Below the pieces are notes generated by a model. The model had not been told where the DNA came from. It did not search any database and saw only the letters and a program-made list of their open reading frames with translations. DNA of 10,279 bases from an uncultured Maribacter sp. (GTDB taxonomy: Bacteria > Bacteroidota > Bacteroidia > Flavobacteriales > Flavobacteriaceae). Location: NCBI GenBank assembly GCA_905479535.1, contig CAJQMW010000202.1, forward strand, positions 1-10,279, in the 5' to 3' direction. Position 1 is the stretch's first letter; each line of letters begins with the position of its first letter. Shown in pieces: positions 1 through 7,233 of the stretch. Both the position numbers and the translations under genes were made by a program.

Positions 1-1381
1 CCGCATATCCGTATTTTCCCAGCTTTACATTGTAGAAACTTTCAATGCTTGGTGTTGCCGAACCCAAAAGGACATCTGCTCCGTGGAGTTTTCCCAAAAC
101 TATAGCCGCATCTCGTGCATGGTACCGCGGAGCTGGATCAAATTGTTTAAAAGAGCTTTCGTGCTCTTCATCAACAATAATCAACCCTAAATTTTGAAAT
201 GGAAGAAATAGCGCCGATCGGGCTCCTATTACAATTTGTGCCTTATGTTTTCCTTGTAAAACATTATTCCAGGCCTCAATTCTTTCCTGAACGCTATATT
301 TGGAATGATAGACCGTTATTTTTTCACCGAAATATTCCTGCAACCTTGATATGAGCTGCGTGGTCAATGCAATTTCTGGCAATAAGTAGAGGACCTGTTC
401 ATTTTTTGCAATACAGGCATCGATGAGCTTTACATAGACTTCCGTTTTACCTGAGGAAGTCACACCCTTCAACAACGTAACCTTATTATCCTCAAAAGTC
501 TTTGAAATATCACCCAAGGCTTTTTCTTGATAGTCGTTCAGGTCTTTTGTTTCTGAATTTCCATCGGTATTATCGTAATTCACCCTATCCTTTCTGATAA
601 AATACTCCTCTAAAATATTCTTCTCTACTAAAGCTTTAATGATAGCACTGGAACTGCTGCTTAGTTTTTCTAAATCCGAAGTGGAAATGGGCTTTTTAGA
701 ACTGCCTTGTAATTGAAAAAGGGACAAAACGACCTGACTTTGTTTTGGTGCCCTTTTTAAAGATTCCAACAGCTTCTCCAAGGCGTGGTCTGAGGTATAC
801 TCAGGCCCCAAACGAACATAACGTACCAGCTTAGGTTTGTACTGCTCATAAACCTCTTCTTTAAGTTTGATTACATTCTTCTCCAACAGCCTATACAGGA
901 TGGGCATTACATTTTTTCTATCTATAATGCTGGCAACTTCGTGTACTTTTAAAACTGCTTGATGCTGCAAAGCCTCAAAAATCAAAAATTCATCGTCCTT
1001 AAGTTCCAGCTCATTTACATCTATTTCAGAATTACGAAGCACCAACGTTTCACTTTCCAACAAAAAGGCACTTGGCAACGCGCTCCGCACCACTTCGCCC
1101 AGCGTACACATATAATAATCCGCGATCCATTTCCAATGTCGTAATTGGATCTGCGTCACTATAGGATGTTCGTCAAGGACTTGATGAATCTCTTTGGCTT
1201 CATAGACTTCGGGAGCGGTCTGGTGAATATCTGCTATGAGCCCCGTATATATTTTTGACTTACCAAAAGGCACGGCAACACGCATGCCCTGCTTTAGAAC
1301 CTGGGCCTCCTCAACACTTATGCTGTAGGTGAAATGCCGCTCCAAAGGAATGGGCAATATAACATTGATAAAGTGTGCCAT
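1..1381 (-). CDS. priA: Primosomal protein N' (replication restart helicase PriA), N-terminal 460 residues, cut by the window edge
   Basis: PriA is a superfamily 2 DNA helicase that recognises stalled or collapsed replication forks and reloads the replisome. The reading frame is open from ATG at 1381 down to base 1 with no stop. The N-terminus (FINVILPIPLERHFTYSI) is the usual PriA 3'-DNA-binding domain start. The linker is followed by the helicase core: Walker A GVTSSGKT at residues 306-313, LLPEIALT at 333-340, the Walker B box DEEH at 404-407, and motif III GSATPS at 440-445. The zinc-binding cysteines and the C-terminal helicase lobe would lie left of the window. The family is about 730-820 residues, so a little over half is present. 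An earlier in-frame ATG exists near 1429, but the 1381 start matches the family N-terminus. The start codon lies 6 nt from the end of the inverted-repeat element at 1388-1549, so its promoter is probably inside that element. Confidence 0.97.
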   Translation of the reverse strand, partial: MAHFINVILPIPLERHFTYSISVEEAQVLKQGMRVAVPFGKSKIYTGLIADIHQTAPEVYEAKEIHQVLDEHPIVTQIQLRHWKWIADYYMCTLGEVVRSALPSAFLLESETLVLRNSEIDVNELELKDDEFLIFEALQHQAVLKVHEVASIIDRKNVMPILYRLLEKNVIKLKEEVYEQYKPKLVRYVRLGPEYTSDHALEKLLESLKRAPKQSQVVLSLFQLQGSSKKPISTSDLEKLSSSSSAIIKALVEKNILEEYFIRKDRVNYDNTDGNSETKDLNDYQEKALGDISKTFEDNKVTLLKGVTSSGKTEVYVKLIDACIAKNEQVLYLLPEIALTTQLISRLQEYFGEKITVYHSKYSVQERIEAWNNVLQGKHKAQIVIGARSALFLPFQNLGLIIVDEEHESSFKQFDPAPRYHARDAAIVLGKLHGADVLLGSATPSIESFYNVKLGKYGYA

Positions 1382-1387
1382 ACCTTT

Positions 1388-1549
1388 TGAACTCGTCTTG
1401 AGCCCATCGTTTACCTGCGAATTTCGCATTTCGTGTTCTGATTTTGTCATTTTCACTTCCGTAGCTATGGCTATGCAACCTAAAAATTACTTCATCAGAC
1501 CACAAAAGCCTTTATTCTCGGTTCCAAACATGAACTCAAGACGAGTTCA
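1388..1549. repeat. Possible MITE-like or dispersed intergenic element with 15-bp terminal inverted repeats
   Basis: The spacer between priA and the DUF2147 gene is bounded by a perfect 15-bp inverted repeat: TGAACTCGTCTTGAG at 1388-1402 and its exact complement at 1535-1549, giving a unit of 162 bp. The interior holds further palindromes, notably TGCGAA-T-TTCGCA at 1416-1428 and TAGC-TATG-GCTA around 1462-1473. No coding sequence of its own is convincing. No clear target-site duplication is visible at the edges. On the minus strand a weak promoter-like pair (TTTG at 1506-1503, 20 nt, TAGGTTGC at 1482-1475) could drive priA, but the second box matches only 4 of 6 fixed positions. That it is mobile or repeated in the genome is inference; the inverted repeats themselves are directly visible. 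Confidence 0.5.
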
Positions 1550-1550
1550 T
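1530..1550. other. 8-bp palindrome at the 3' end of the DUF2147 gene
   Basis: ATGAACTC and GAGTTCAT form a perfect 8-bp stem with a 5-nt loop (AAGAC). It begins at the last base of the DUF2147 stop codon and overlaps one terminal repeat of the 1388-1549 element. On the minus strand it is followed by GTTTGGAACC rather than a T-run, so it is not a classical intrinsic terminator. It could still slow or protect the mRNA 3' end. Confidence 0.4.
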
Positions 1551-1990
1551 TAACCTTCCACACGCAGCCAGGTTTGTGTGCGATAAATGAAAGCTAGATA
1601 TCCCCTTACTTTAAGTTCATCAGGGTCATCTGGATTTAACCATATTTTAAAACGGAAAGACATGGCTTGTTCCGGGTCGAACAGTCTTTTACCCTTCCAT
1701 TTGCCGTCATCATTTTTTTCACCGGCAGTAATGATTTCCATCCCCACGACAGGTTCGTTCTTTAATTCCCCATCGCATTTTATGCAGACCGCATCCTCCT
1801 TGCCTTCTTCCAATATTTCTTCAACATAACCGTACATTTTCCCTTCTTTCTTATAAATATGAATTATCCCCTTAGGTTCGCCTGTACGGTCATCTATGGT
1901 TTTCCATCGCCCAAAAACCGTTTGAGCGGTTAAAAAGCTTGTAGAGCATAAAAATAAAAGAATCAGGAGACATTTACGGGGGTATTTCAT
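1550..1990 (-). CDS. Secreted DUF2147 domain protein
   Basis: The product is 146 residues. It has an N-terminal signal peptide (basic KYPRK, then a hydrophobic LLILLFLCSTSFLTAQ stretch, cleavage likely after about residue 23), so it should be exported to the periplasm or outer envelope. The mature part fits the DUF2147 pattern: an early G-W-x-T-x-D-D-x-T-G segment (residues 27-37), a K-x-Y-G-Y strand, a C-x-x-C pair at residues 69 and 72, and a C-terminal L-K-V-R-G-Y...T-W-L-R-V segment. The family is thought to fold as a small beta-barrel resembling lipocalins; its biochemical role is not established. The start overlaps the stop of the upstream yihY-like gene by 4 nt (ATGA), so the two are almost certainly translationally coupled. 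I am sure of the family and cannot assign a function. Confidence 0.9.
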   Translation of the reverse strand: MKYPRKCLLILLFLCSTSFLTAQTVFGRWKTIDDRTGEPKGIIHIYKKEGKMYGYVEEILEEGKEDAVCIKCDGELKNEPVVGMEIITAGEKNDDGKWKGKRLFDPEQAMSFRFKIWLNPDDPDELKVRGYLAFIYRTQTWLRVEG

Positions 1991-2958
1991 TCTTCTTTTT
2001 TAGTAATCTTCCTCAAGGAGTTCAAGGAGGCATTCAGTTCAAAACCGAGCAGCAAGATATTGGAATTTAACCAAATGTAGACCATCAAAATCAATAATCC
2101 TCCCAATGCTCCGTATAGCTCATTGTATCTGGCAAATTTTTCAACATAAATCCCAAAAAGGTAAGAAGTTATTACAAAGAGAATTGTGGTCATTAGTGCG
2201 CCTACAGAGAAGAACCTGGCCTGTTTCCCTTCACGTGTACCAAAATAATAAAGTATGGCCGTTGTTAAATAGGAAAGTATTATAAAGAATAATATCTTGG
2301 CAATCTGCACACCGATTATCTCATCCTTACCAAGCACGTATCCCCCTTGTCTTGCCGCAAATTCAGATAGATAACCCAAAACATAGAATTCAAAATAGAT
2401 GAACGCCACAAAACCTACTATAATAAGTATGGCCAAAATCAACCCCACCATTAGTGCAAATAAATATTGTCTAAAAAAATTACGTGTAAGCTCAATGTGA
2501 TAGGATGTTTCAAAACCCCCAAAAATTGAATTCACACCGTTGGCTACTAGAAATATAGATAAAAGAAAGGCAGAAGATAATAGTCCTCCCCTTTTTTGGT
2601 CTTTTATCTGTTGAAAAACTTCTCCAAAATATTCGCCTGTAGCATTGGGCAAAAAGGATTCCAAGAACATTTGAAACTGAATTTCAAAATCGGCATTTTC
2701 TATACTGATGTAGGAAACCAAAAAAGGTACTAGGGTTACCATAAAAATTAATAACGGGAACAGTGCCAGAAACAGACTGAAGGCTATGGCACTGGCACGG
2801 GTAGAAATAGCACCTTTTAAGATGCCACTTACGTACATTTCCGTTAAATCATAAGCGGAGAGCCCTTCAAACCCAGGAAGTTTAATCTTTTTTAAAATAC
2901 GCACAAACCAATCTACTATGGGTATTTTCTCTAGTTTTTCCTCTATTTCCGCCGACAT
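1987..2958 (-). CDS. YihY/BrkB family inner-membrane protein
   Basis: This 323-residue integral membrane protein has about six hydrophobic segments (roughly residues 55-85, 127-145, 165-192, 218-240, 250-270 and 283-305). Family signatures are visible: RASAIAFSLFLALFPLL at residues 54-70, and near the C-terminus YNELYGALGGLLILMVYIWL followed by a GFELNA ending. The family was once labelled ribonuclease BN by mistake, and some members were called BrkB virulence factors. No activity is firmly established, though transport or envelope roles have been suggested. The start codon abuts the nadC stop (TAG then ATG with no spacer) and the stop overlaps the DUF2147 start, so it is the middle gene of a three-gene operon. 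The length and the lack of fused extra domains are normal for Bacteroidota. Confidence 0.94.
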   Translation of the reverse strand: MSAEIEEKLEKIPIVDWFVRILKKIKLPGFEGLSAYDLTEMYVSGILKGAISTRASAIAFSLFLALFPLLIFMVTLVPFLVSYISIENADFEIQFQMFLESFLPNATGEYFGEVFQQIKDQKRGGLLSSAFLLSIFLVANGVNSIFGGFETSYHIELTRNFFRQYLFALMVGLILAILIIVGFVAFIYFEFYVLGYLSEFAARQGGYVLGKDEIIGVQIAKILFFIILSYLTTAILYYFGTREGKQARFFSVGALMTTILFVITSYLFGIYVEKFARYNELYGALGGLLILMVYIWLNSNILLLGFELNASLNSLRKITKKEE

Positions 2959-3816
2959 CTATACTGCTTTTAAGCTTAAATCCATATTGTGGACGGAATG
3001 CGTTAAAGCTCCCGAAGAAATGAAATCCACGCCACATTCCGCATATTGGCGGATGGTATCCTCATTTATTCCTCCAGAAGATTCGGTAAGGCAAGTATCA
3101 CCGATGAGGCTTACCGCTTTCCTAGTATCTTCATAAGTGAAATTATCGATAAGAATACGGTACACCCCGTCCGACTTTAAAATCTCTCGGATTTCATCCA
3201 AATTCCGAGCCTCCACAATTATTTTTAAATCCCTGTTCGTCTCTTTCAGGTATTTCTTGGTCATATCGATTGCCTTGGTGATTCCCCCGGCAAAATCTAT
3301 ATGATTATCCTTTAGCATTATCATGTCGTACAGGGCAAACCTATGGTTCTCGCCTCCCCCAATCTTTACCGCCCACTTTTCCAAAGCGCGTATGCCCGGT
3401 GTGGTTTTTCTGGTATCCAAGATTTTGGTACCGGTACCTTCCAACAGCCTAACAAAAAAATTGGTCTTAGTAGCTATTGCGCCCATGCGCTGCATGGCAT
3501 TGAGGACCAACCGTTCCGCTTTTAAAATGCTCTGGGAACGTCCCGCTAAATAAAAAACGATGTCGCCGTATTTAACAGAACTTCCATCTTCAATAAGGGT
3601 CTCTATTACTAATTCTTCATCGACATATGAAAACACTTTCTTGGCGAACTCGACTCCAGCGATAACCCCTTCATCTTTAACCAATAATTTGGCTTTGCCT
3701 GTAGCTTCTTTAGGAATGCAGGCCAAGGAGCTGTGATCACCGTTACCGACATCCTCACGGACGGCATTCTCTATTATTCCCTGTATTTCCTTGTTAAATT
3801 GTGCTTCTGATATCAT
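2959..3816 (-). CDS. nadC: Nicotinate-nucleotide pyrophosphorylase (quinolinate phosphoribosyltransferase)
   Basis: This cytoplasmic enzyme converts quinolinate and PRPP to nicotinate mononucleotide, CO2 and pyrophosphate in de novo NAD synthesis. The 285-residue length is standard. Family motifs run in order: EDVGNGDHSS at residues 21-30, substrate-binding ERLVLN at 101-106, DTRKTTPGIR at 134-143, GGGENHR at 153-159, KDNH at 169-172, VEAR at 201-204, and ESSGGI at 245-250. Together these make up the phosphoribosyl and quinolinate pocket; no key residue appears to be missing. It is the first gene of the operon with the yihY-like and DUF2147 genes. The other de novo genes (nadA, nadB) are not in the window. 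It diverges from rlmH across a 62-nt spacer. Confidence 0.97.
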   Translation of the reverse strand: MISEAQFNKEIQGIIENAVREDVGNGDHSSLACIPKEATGKAKLLVKDEGVIAGVEFAKKVFSYVDEELVIETLIEDGSSVKYGDIVFYLAGRSQSILKAERLVLNAMQRMGAIATKTNFFVRLLEGTGTKILDTRKTTPGIRALEKWAVKIGGGENHRFALYDMIMLKDNHIDFAGGITKAIDMTKKYLKETNRDLKIIVEARNLDEIREILKSDGVYRILIDNFTYEDTRKAVSLIGDTCLTESSGGINEDTIRQYAECGVDFISSGALTHSVHNMDLSLKAV

Positions 3817-3878
3817 TCTTAACTATTGGGCAATGCTAAAATACGAATCCATTTGGGAATTTGATTTACTTTTGAAAC

Positions 3879-4352
3879 ATGACAATTAAACTATTGGCCA
3901 TTGGCAAAACGGACAGTAAGGCACTTCATAGCTTGATCAATGTCTATGAAAAGCGATTGCAACATTACATCAAGTTTGAAATAGAATTGATTCCCGACCT
4001 AAAGAACTCAAAAAATCTTTCCGAGGACCAACAAAAAACCAAGGAAGGGGAACTGATCCTAAAAAAACTGAATCCTACGGATGTTCTCGTACTGCTTGAC
4101 GAAAAAGGAAAACTCTTTAGTTCCATTGAATTTTCATCCTATCTGCAAAAGAAAATGAATTCCGGAATTAAACAGTTGGTTTTTCTAATTGGTGGACCCT
4201 ATGGGTTCAGTCAAGAAATTTATGCCGCCGCTGCCGGAAAAATGAGTCTTTCCAAAATGACGTTTTCACATCAAATGATTCGTTTATTCATTACAGAGCA
4301 GGTTTACAGGGCTTTCACCATATTGAGAAACGAGCCCTACCACCATCAGTAA
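3879..4352 (+). CDS. rlmH: 23S rRNA (pseudouridine1915-N3)-methyltransferase RlmH
   Basis: RlmH is a small SPOUT-class methyltransferase that uses S-adenosylmethionine to methylate pseudouridine 1915 in helix 69 of 23S rRNA, acting on assembled ribosomes. The product is 157 residues, the family's usual length. Visible motifs are the N-terminal strand IKLLAIGKT, LLDEKGK at residues 72-78, the cofactor-knot IGGPYG at 104-109, HQMIRLFITEQVYRAFTI at 131-148, and the C-terminal PYHH at 153-156 needed for rRNA binding and catalysis. The gene stands alone on the plus strand, divergent from nadC and convergent with the serB-serA fusion only 26 nt downstream. A -7-like TACTTTTG sits immediately before the start but lacks a -33 partner. 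Confidence 0.97.
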   Translation: MTIKLLAIGKTDSKALHSLINVYEKRLQHYIKFEIELIPDLKNSKNLSEDQQKTKEGELILKKLNPTDVLVLLDEKGKLFSSIEFSSYLQKKMNSGIKQLVFLIGGPYGFSQEIYAAAAGKMSLSKMTFSHQMIRLFITEQVYRAFTILRNEPYHHQ

Positions 4353-4353
4353 A

Positions 4354-4374
4354 TTCAAGTTCTAGTTCAAGTTC
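4354..4374. repeat. Short tandem repeat between convergent genes
   Basis: The nonamer TTCAAGTTC occurs twice, at 4354-4362 and 4366-4374, with a 12-nt period. It fills nearly all of the 26-nt gap between the stops of rlmH and the serB-serA fusion gene. The run is GTTCAA-like and not palindromic, so it is not a classical terminator hairpin. Its function is unknown. Confidence 0.55.
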
Positions 4375-4378
4375 AAAA

Positions 4379-6271
4379 CTAATAGAGCACTCGGAACTTG
4401 ATCGTATGCTCCACTCTTTTCAAGGCCTTTATAACGTCTTTGTTGTATTCCTTATCCAAATCGGTAATCACATAACCTACCTCATTGTCAGTAGATAAAT
4501 ACTGACTGGAAATATTAAGTTCGTATTCCGCCAACACCTTGTTGATTTTGGCCATGATTCCAGGCACATTTTTGTGGATATGTAGAAAACGGTGCGCTTT
4601 GTTCTGTTTTGGTAAACGGATATTCGGGAAGTTTACCGCATCTACAGTATTTCCGGAATTGATATAATCCATTATTTTGTTGGGTACAAAATCGGCAATA
4701 TCCCTTTGCGCTTCTTCCGTACTTCCCCCTACATGGGGGGTTAAAATTACGTTCGGGAAACCTTGTAGTTTAGTTTTGAACTCCCCATTGATCCTGGGCT
4801 CCTCTGGATAAACGTCTATGGCGGCCCCGGCTATTTTTCCGCTTTTTAGGGCATCGGACAAGGCATCGATATCAACCACGAATCCACGGGAAAGATTAAT
4901 CAGCATGGCCCCATTTTTCATTTGATCGATTTCCCGTTCCCCTATAAAGTTTTTATTGGCCGGGTTGTCATCAATATGTAATGTTACAACATCGGAAATA
5001 TTCAGTAAGTCCTCTAAGGTGTTACACTTTTTGGCGTTACCAAGTGCTAAACTGTCCTCCACATCGTAATAATAAACACGCATACCAATGGCTTCCGCCA
5101 AAACGGATAGTTGCTTTCCAATATTACCGTATCCGACAATTCCTAAATTTTTACCTCGTACCTCCCTTGAACCTGCGGCGGTCTTTTGCCATTGGCCATT
5201 GTGGATTTCCGTGCTTCTTGCAAAAATACTTCGCATGAGCATGATTATTTGCCCAATGGCCAATTCCACGACCGAGCGAGTATTACTGTAGGGCGCATTA
5301 AAGACCACAACTCCTTTTTTCTTGGCGTATTCTAAATTAATCTGGGTGGTTCCAATACAGAAGGCCCCCACGACTAAAAGTTTGTCCGCAGCATCCAACA
5401 CTTTTTGGGTGACTTGCGTTTTTGAGCGGATACCCAGTACGTGGACTCCCTTGATTTTTTCAATCAATTCTTCCTCGGGCAAACTATGCTTTATCAGTTC
5501 AACCGAAAAACCATCTTCGGATAGGTTTTCAAACGCAGCGGTGTGTACATTTTCCAGTAAAAGGACTTTGATGCGGTTCTTGGGGTAGGATATATTTCTT
5601 GGCAAATCGTTCACGAATAAAAATTCATCTAAATTAGGTGCTATATGGTCCGCATTGTCCGCGGCCTTTTCTCGGTGTACATTTTCGGTATAGGCGAAGA
5701 ACTTGTCCGCAATCCCGGCCTCACGCATAACGTAATCGCTATAACCATCGCCAATGACCTGAACTTCACCGTCCAGATCCATTTGTTTTAGGCATGCTAT
5801 TTTTCCGTTATGTTGGGATAGTACATTGGTTTCGTCAAACCCTATAATATTCCCATCGTCATCAAAACGAAACGTATTGGCATATACACGTTCTGATGGT
5901 ATATTATACTCGGCTACGATTGGGTCTATAAATTCTTTAAAACCACAGGAAATCACATAAATATCATCCGCATAGGTTTCAAAGAAGTCCTTATTGGAAG
6001 TGATGGATTTTGAGATTTTTTGACGCAGTTCCCCTACAAGTCCCGCTAAGTCAGATTTATTGGCGTTCAACAGTTTTATACGTTTTTCCAAAGATTCCGT
6101 AAAGGATATATCTCCGTCAATCCCAAGATTGGTGATTTTCTGTATTTCATCAATGATTTTCTCCTTGTTGGAATTGCCCTTTAAGGTCATTTCGGCAAGT
6201 ACATCCAGTGCCTCTACCCTAGTCAATGTACTATCAAAGTCAAAGACATATTTTCTTCCGGCTTCTACCAT
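4379..6271 (-). CDS. serA: Fused phosphoserine phosphatase-like HAD domain and D-3-phosphoglycerate dehydrogenase
   Basis: This 630-residue protein joins two serine-biosynthesis activities. Residues 1 to about 220 form a HAD-IB phosphatase domain: motif I DFDST at 11-15 (nucleophile D11, acid D13), motif II serine in ISCGF at 107-111, lysine K157, and motif IV GDGYSD at 174-179. Residues from about 233 to 550 are phosphoglycerate dehydrogenase: GIRSKT at 280-285, FCIGTTQINL at 304-313, NAD-binding GIVGYGNIG at 377-385, catalytic R462 in LSRG, E491 in DVYPEEP, and H513 in TPHVGGST. Residues from about 560 to the end form an ACT domain (HKNVPGIMAKIN), the usual site of serine feedback. The fusion thus covers steps one and three of the pathway; SerC, the middle transaminase, is not in the window. 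The phosphatase motif IV has S where SerB normally has N. The phosphatase substrate is inferred from the fusion. Confidence 0.95.
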   Translation of the reverse strand: MVEAGRKYVFDFDSTLTRVEALDVLAEMTLKGNSNKEKIIDEIQKITNLGIDGDISFTESLEKRIKLLNANKSDLAGLVGELRQKISKSITSNKDFFETYADDIYVISCGFKEFIDPIVAEYNIPSERVYANTFRFDDDGNIIGFDETNVLSQHNGKIACLKQMDLDGEVQVIGDGYSDYVMREAGIADKFFAYTENVHREKAADNADHIAPNLDEFLFVNDLPRNISYPKNRIKVLLLENVHTAAFENLSEDGFSVELIKHSLPEEELIEKIKGVHVLGIRSKTQVTQKVLDAADKLLVVGAFCIGTTQINLEYAKKKGVVVFNAPYSNTRSVVELAIGQIIMLMRSIFARSTEIHNGQWQKTAAGSREVRGKNLGIVGYGNIGKQLSVLAEAIGMRVYYYDVEDSLALGNAKKCNTLEDLLNISDVVTLHIDDNPANKNFIGEREIDQMKNGAMLINLSRGFVVDIDALSDALKSGKIAGAAIDVYPEEPRINGEFKTKLQGFPNVILTPHVGGSTEEAQRDIADFVPNKIMDYINSGNTVDAVNFPNIRLPKQNKAHRFLHIHKNVPGIMAKINKVLAEYELNISSQYLSTDNEVGYVITDLDKEYNKDVIKALKRVEHTIKFRVLY

Positions 6272-6414
6272 TCTTGCAATATCAACTTAAATAGGCTGTA
6301 AAAGTAAAAATTAATTTGTCCAGTAGTTAGGGAATCTTATCAAAAGTTATCCCTGTAAACAAAAGTCATTAATCTGTTATGAATTTTAGCTAATTATCTA
6401 TAAATATGAGCCCC

Positions 6415-6435
6415 AATTTCATTTTTCTTGAAATT
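6415..6435. other. 7-bp inverted repeat downstream of the hydrolase gene
   Basis: AATTTCA at 6415-6421 and TGAAATT at 6429-6435 form a 7-bp stem with a 7-nt loop, 9 nt beyond the hydrolase stop codon. On the minus strand the stem is followed by GGGGCTC rather than a T-run, so termination is only a possibility. The rest of the 173-nt spacer up to the serB-serA start is AT-rich and shows no convincing -33/-7 promoter pair. Confidence 0.3.
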
Positions 6436-6444
6436 AAACAAGTA

Positions 6445-7224
6445 TTACAAAAAACTTAAAATCGCTTTTGAAAACTCAGCAGTTTTGTATGTGTCGCTAT
6501 GGTTTCCAGGTATAAGGACCAATTTACTTTTTTTGAACACTTCGTGAAGGGATTGAGGATTCCCGTTGTCCGAGTCTTTGTCCCCTGCAATTACTAAAAT
6601 TTTGGTACTTATCTTTTGTAGCTCTTCGATGGATGTTACCGGTTGGTGTTTTTGCTGTAAGTGAAGGGAGCGTAAATCCGCTCCAACAGATTGGGCATAT
6701 TCCACAGCACCTTTCGTTTCATCGGTGGTATTCCCGGCAAAAGCCTCCATGAACATAATTCTTCTGTCCCAATCGGGATTTGTAAATTCCAAACCCATTC
6801 CGCCTAGGACAGCCTTTTTAATCCTAGGTTCTTTGGTCAGTAAATTTGCCAATACGATACTACCACGAGAGTACCCAACGGCATAGTATTCCTTGGTATT
6901 TAAATGGCTCATCAATTCCTTTAAATCCTTTACTTCGGCATTATCCTTATAGGCACTGTCCTCTTTTGGCTTCCCCGAACTTCCGTTGCCTCTCAGGTCC
7001 GGTACCACCACACGATATCCTTTTTCCAATAAATCTTTCTTTAGCGGAGTCTTTTCCCAAGATTTTCCCGAACCTAGAAAACCATGCACAAGCAGTACGG
7101 CCTTGCCAAAACCCTCGTCCGTATAGGTAATTTCGGTTCCGTCGAACGATTTGAAAAAATTGGTTTGGGAATAACCTCTTGCTGAAACCATAAGAATTAC
7201 GGAAATCGATAGTATCCTATACAT
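6445..7224 (-). CDS. Exported alpha/beta-fold hydrolase
   Basis: This 259-residue protein is a probable serine hydrolase of the alpha/beta superfamily. The first 20 or so residues look like a signal peptide (YRILSISVILMVSARGYSQ), placing it in the periplasm or envelope. The fold's landmarks are in order: oxyanion-hole LLVHGF at residues 44-49, PDLRGNGSSGKP at 75-86, nucleophile elbow GYSRGS at 117-122 with S119, acid in AGDKDSD (D217 or D219), and histidine H242 in PGNHSD. All catalytic elements are present, so it should be active. The substrate cannot be told; esterase, lipase or peptidase roles are all possible. The start lies 9 nt after the stop of the DUF3307 gene, making it the third gene of the satD-like unit. 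Confidence 0.9.
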   Translation of the reverse strand: MYRILSISVILMVSARGYSQTNFFKSFDGTEITYTDEGFGKAVLLVHGFLGSGKSWEKTPLKKDLLEKGYRVVVPDLRGNGSSGKPKEDSAYKDNAEVKDLKELMSHLNTKEYYAVGYSRGSIVLANLLTKEPRIKKAVLGGMGLEFTNPDWDRRIMFMEAFAGNTTDETKGAVEYAQSVGADLRSLHLQQKHQPVTSIEELQKISTKILVIAGDKDSDNGNPQSLHEVFKKSKLVLIPGNHSDTYKTAEFSKAILSFL

Positions 7225-7233
7225 AGAATCGTT

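Noticed and set aside
1311..1505. 64-codon minus-strand open frame overlapping the priA start and the inverted-repeat element
   Set aside because: It overlaps the genuine priA N-terminus in another frame, has no recognisable family features, and its length is within what non-coding sequence gives.
3427..3438. 12-bp perfect palindrome GGTACCGGTACC
   Set aside because: It lies inside nadC and simply encodes the Gly-Thr-Gly-Thr segment before the DTRKTTPG motif.
3867..3874. TACTTTTG, a perfect -7 match just before rlmH
   Set aside because: There is no -33 partner at the right distance and transcription would begin at or inside the start codon, so it is probably chance.
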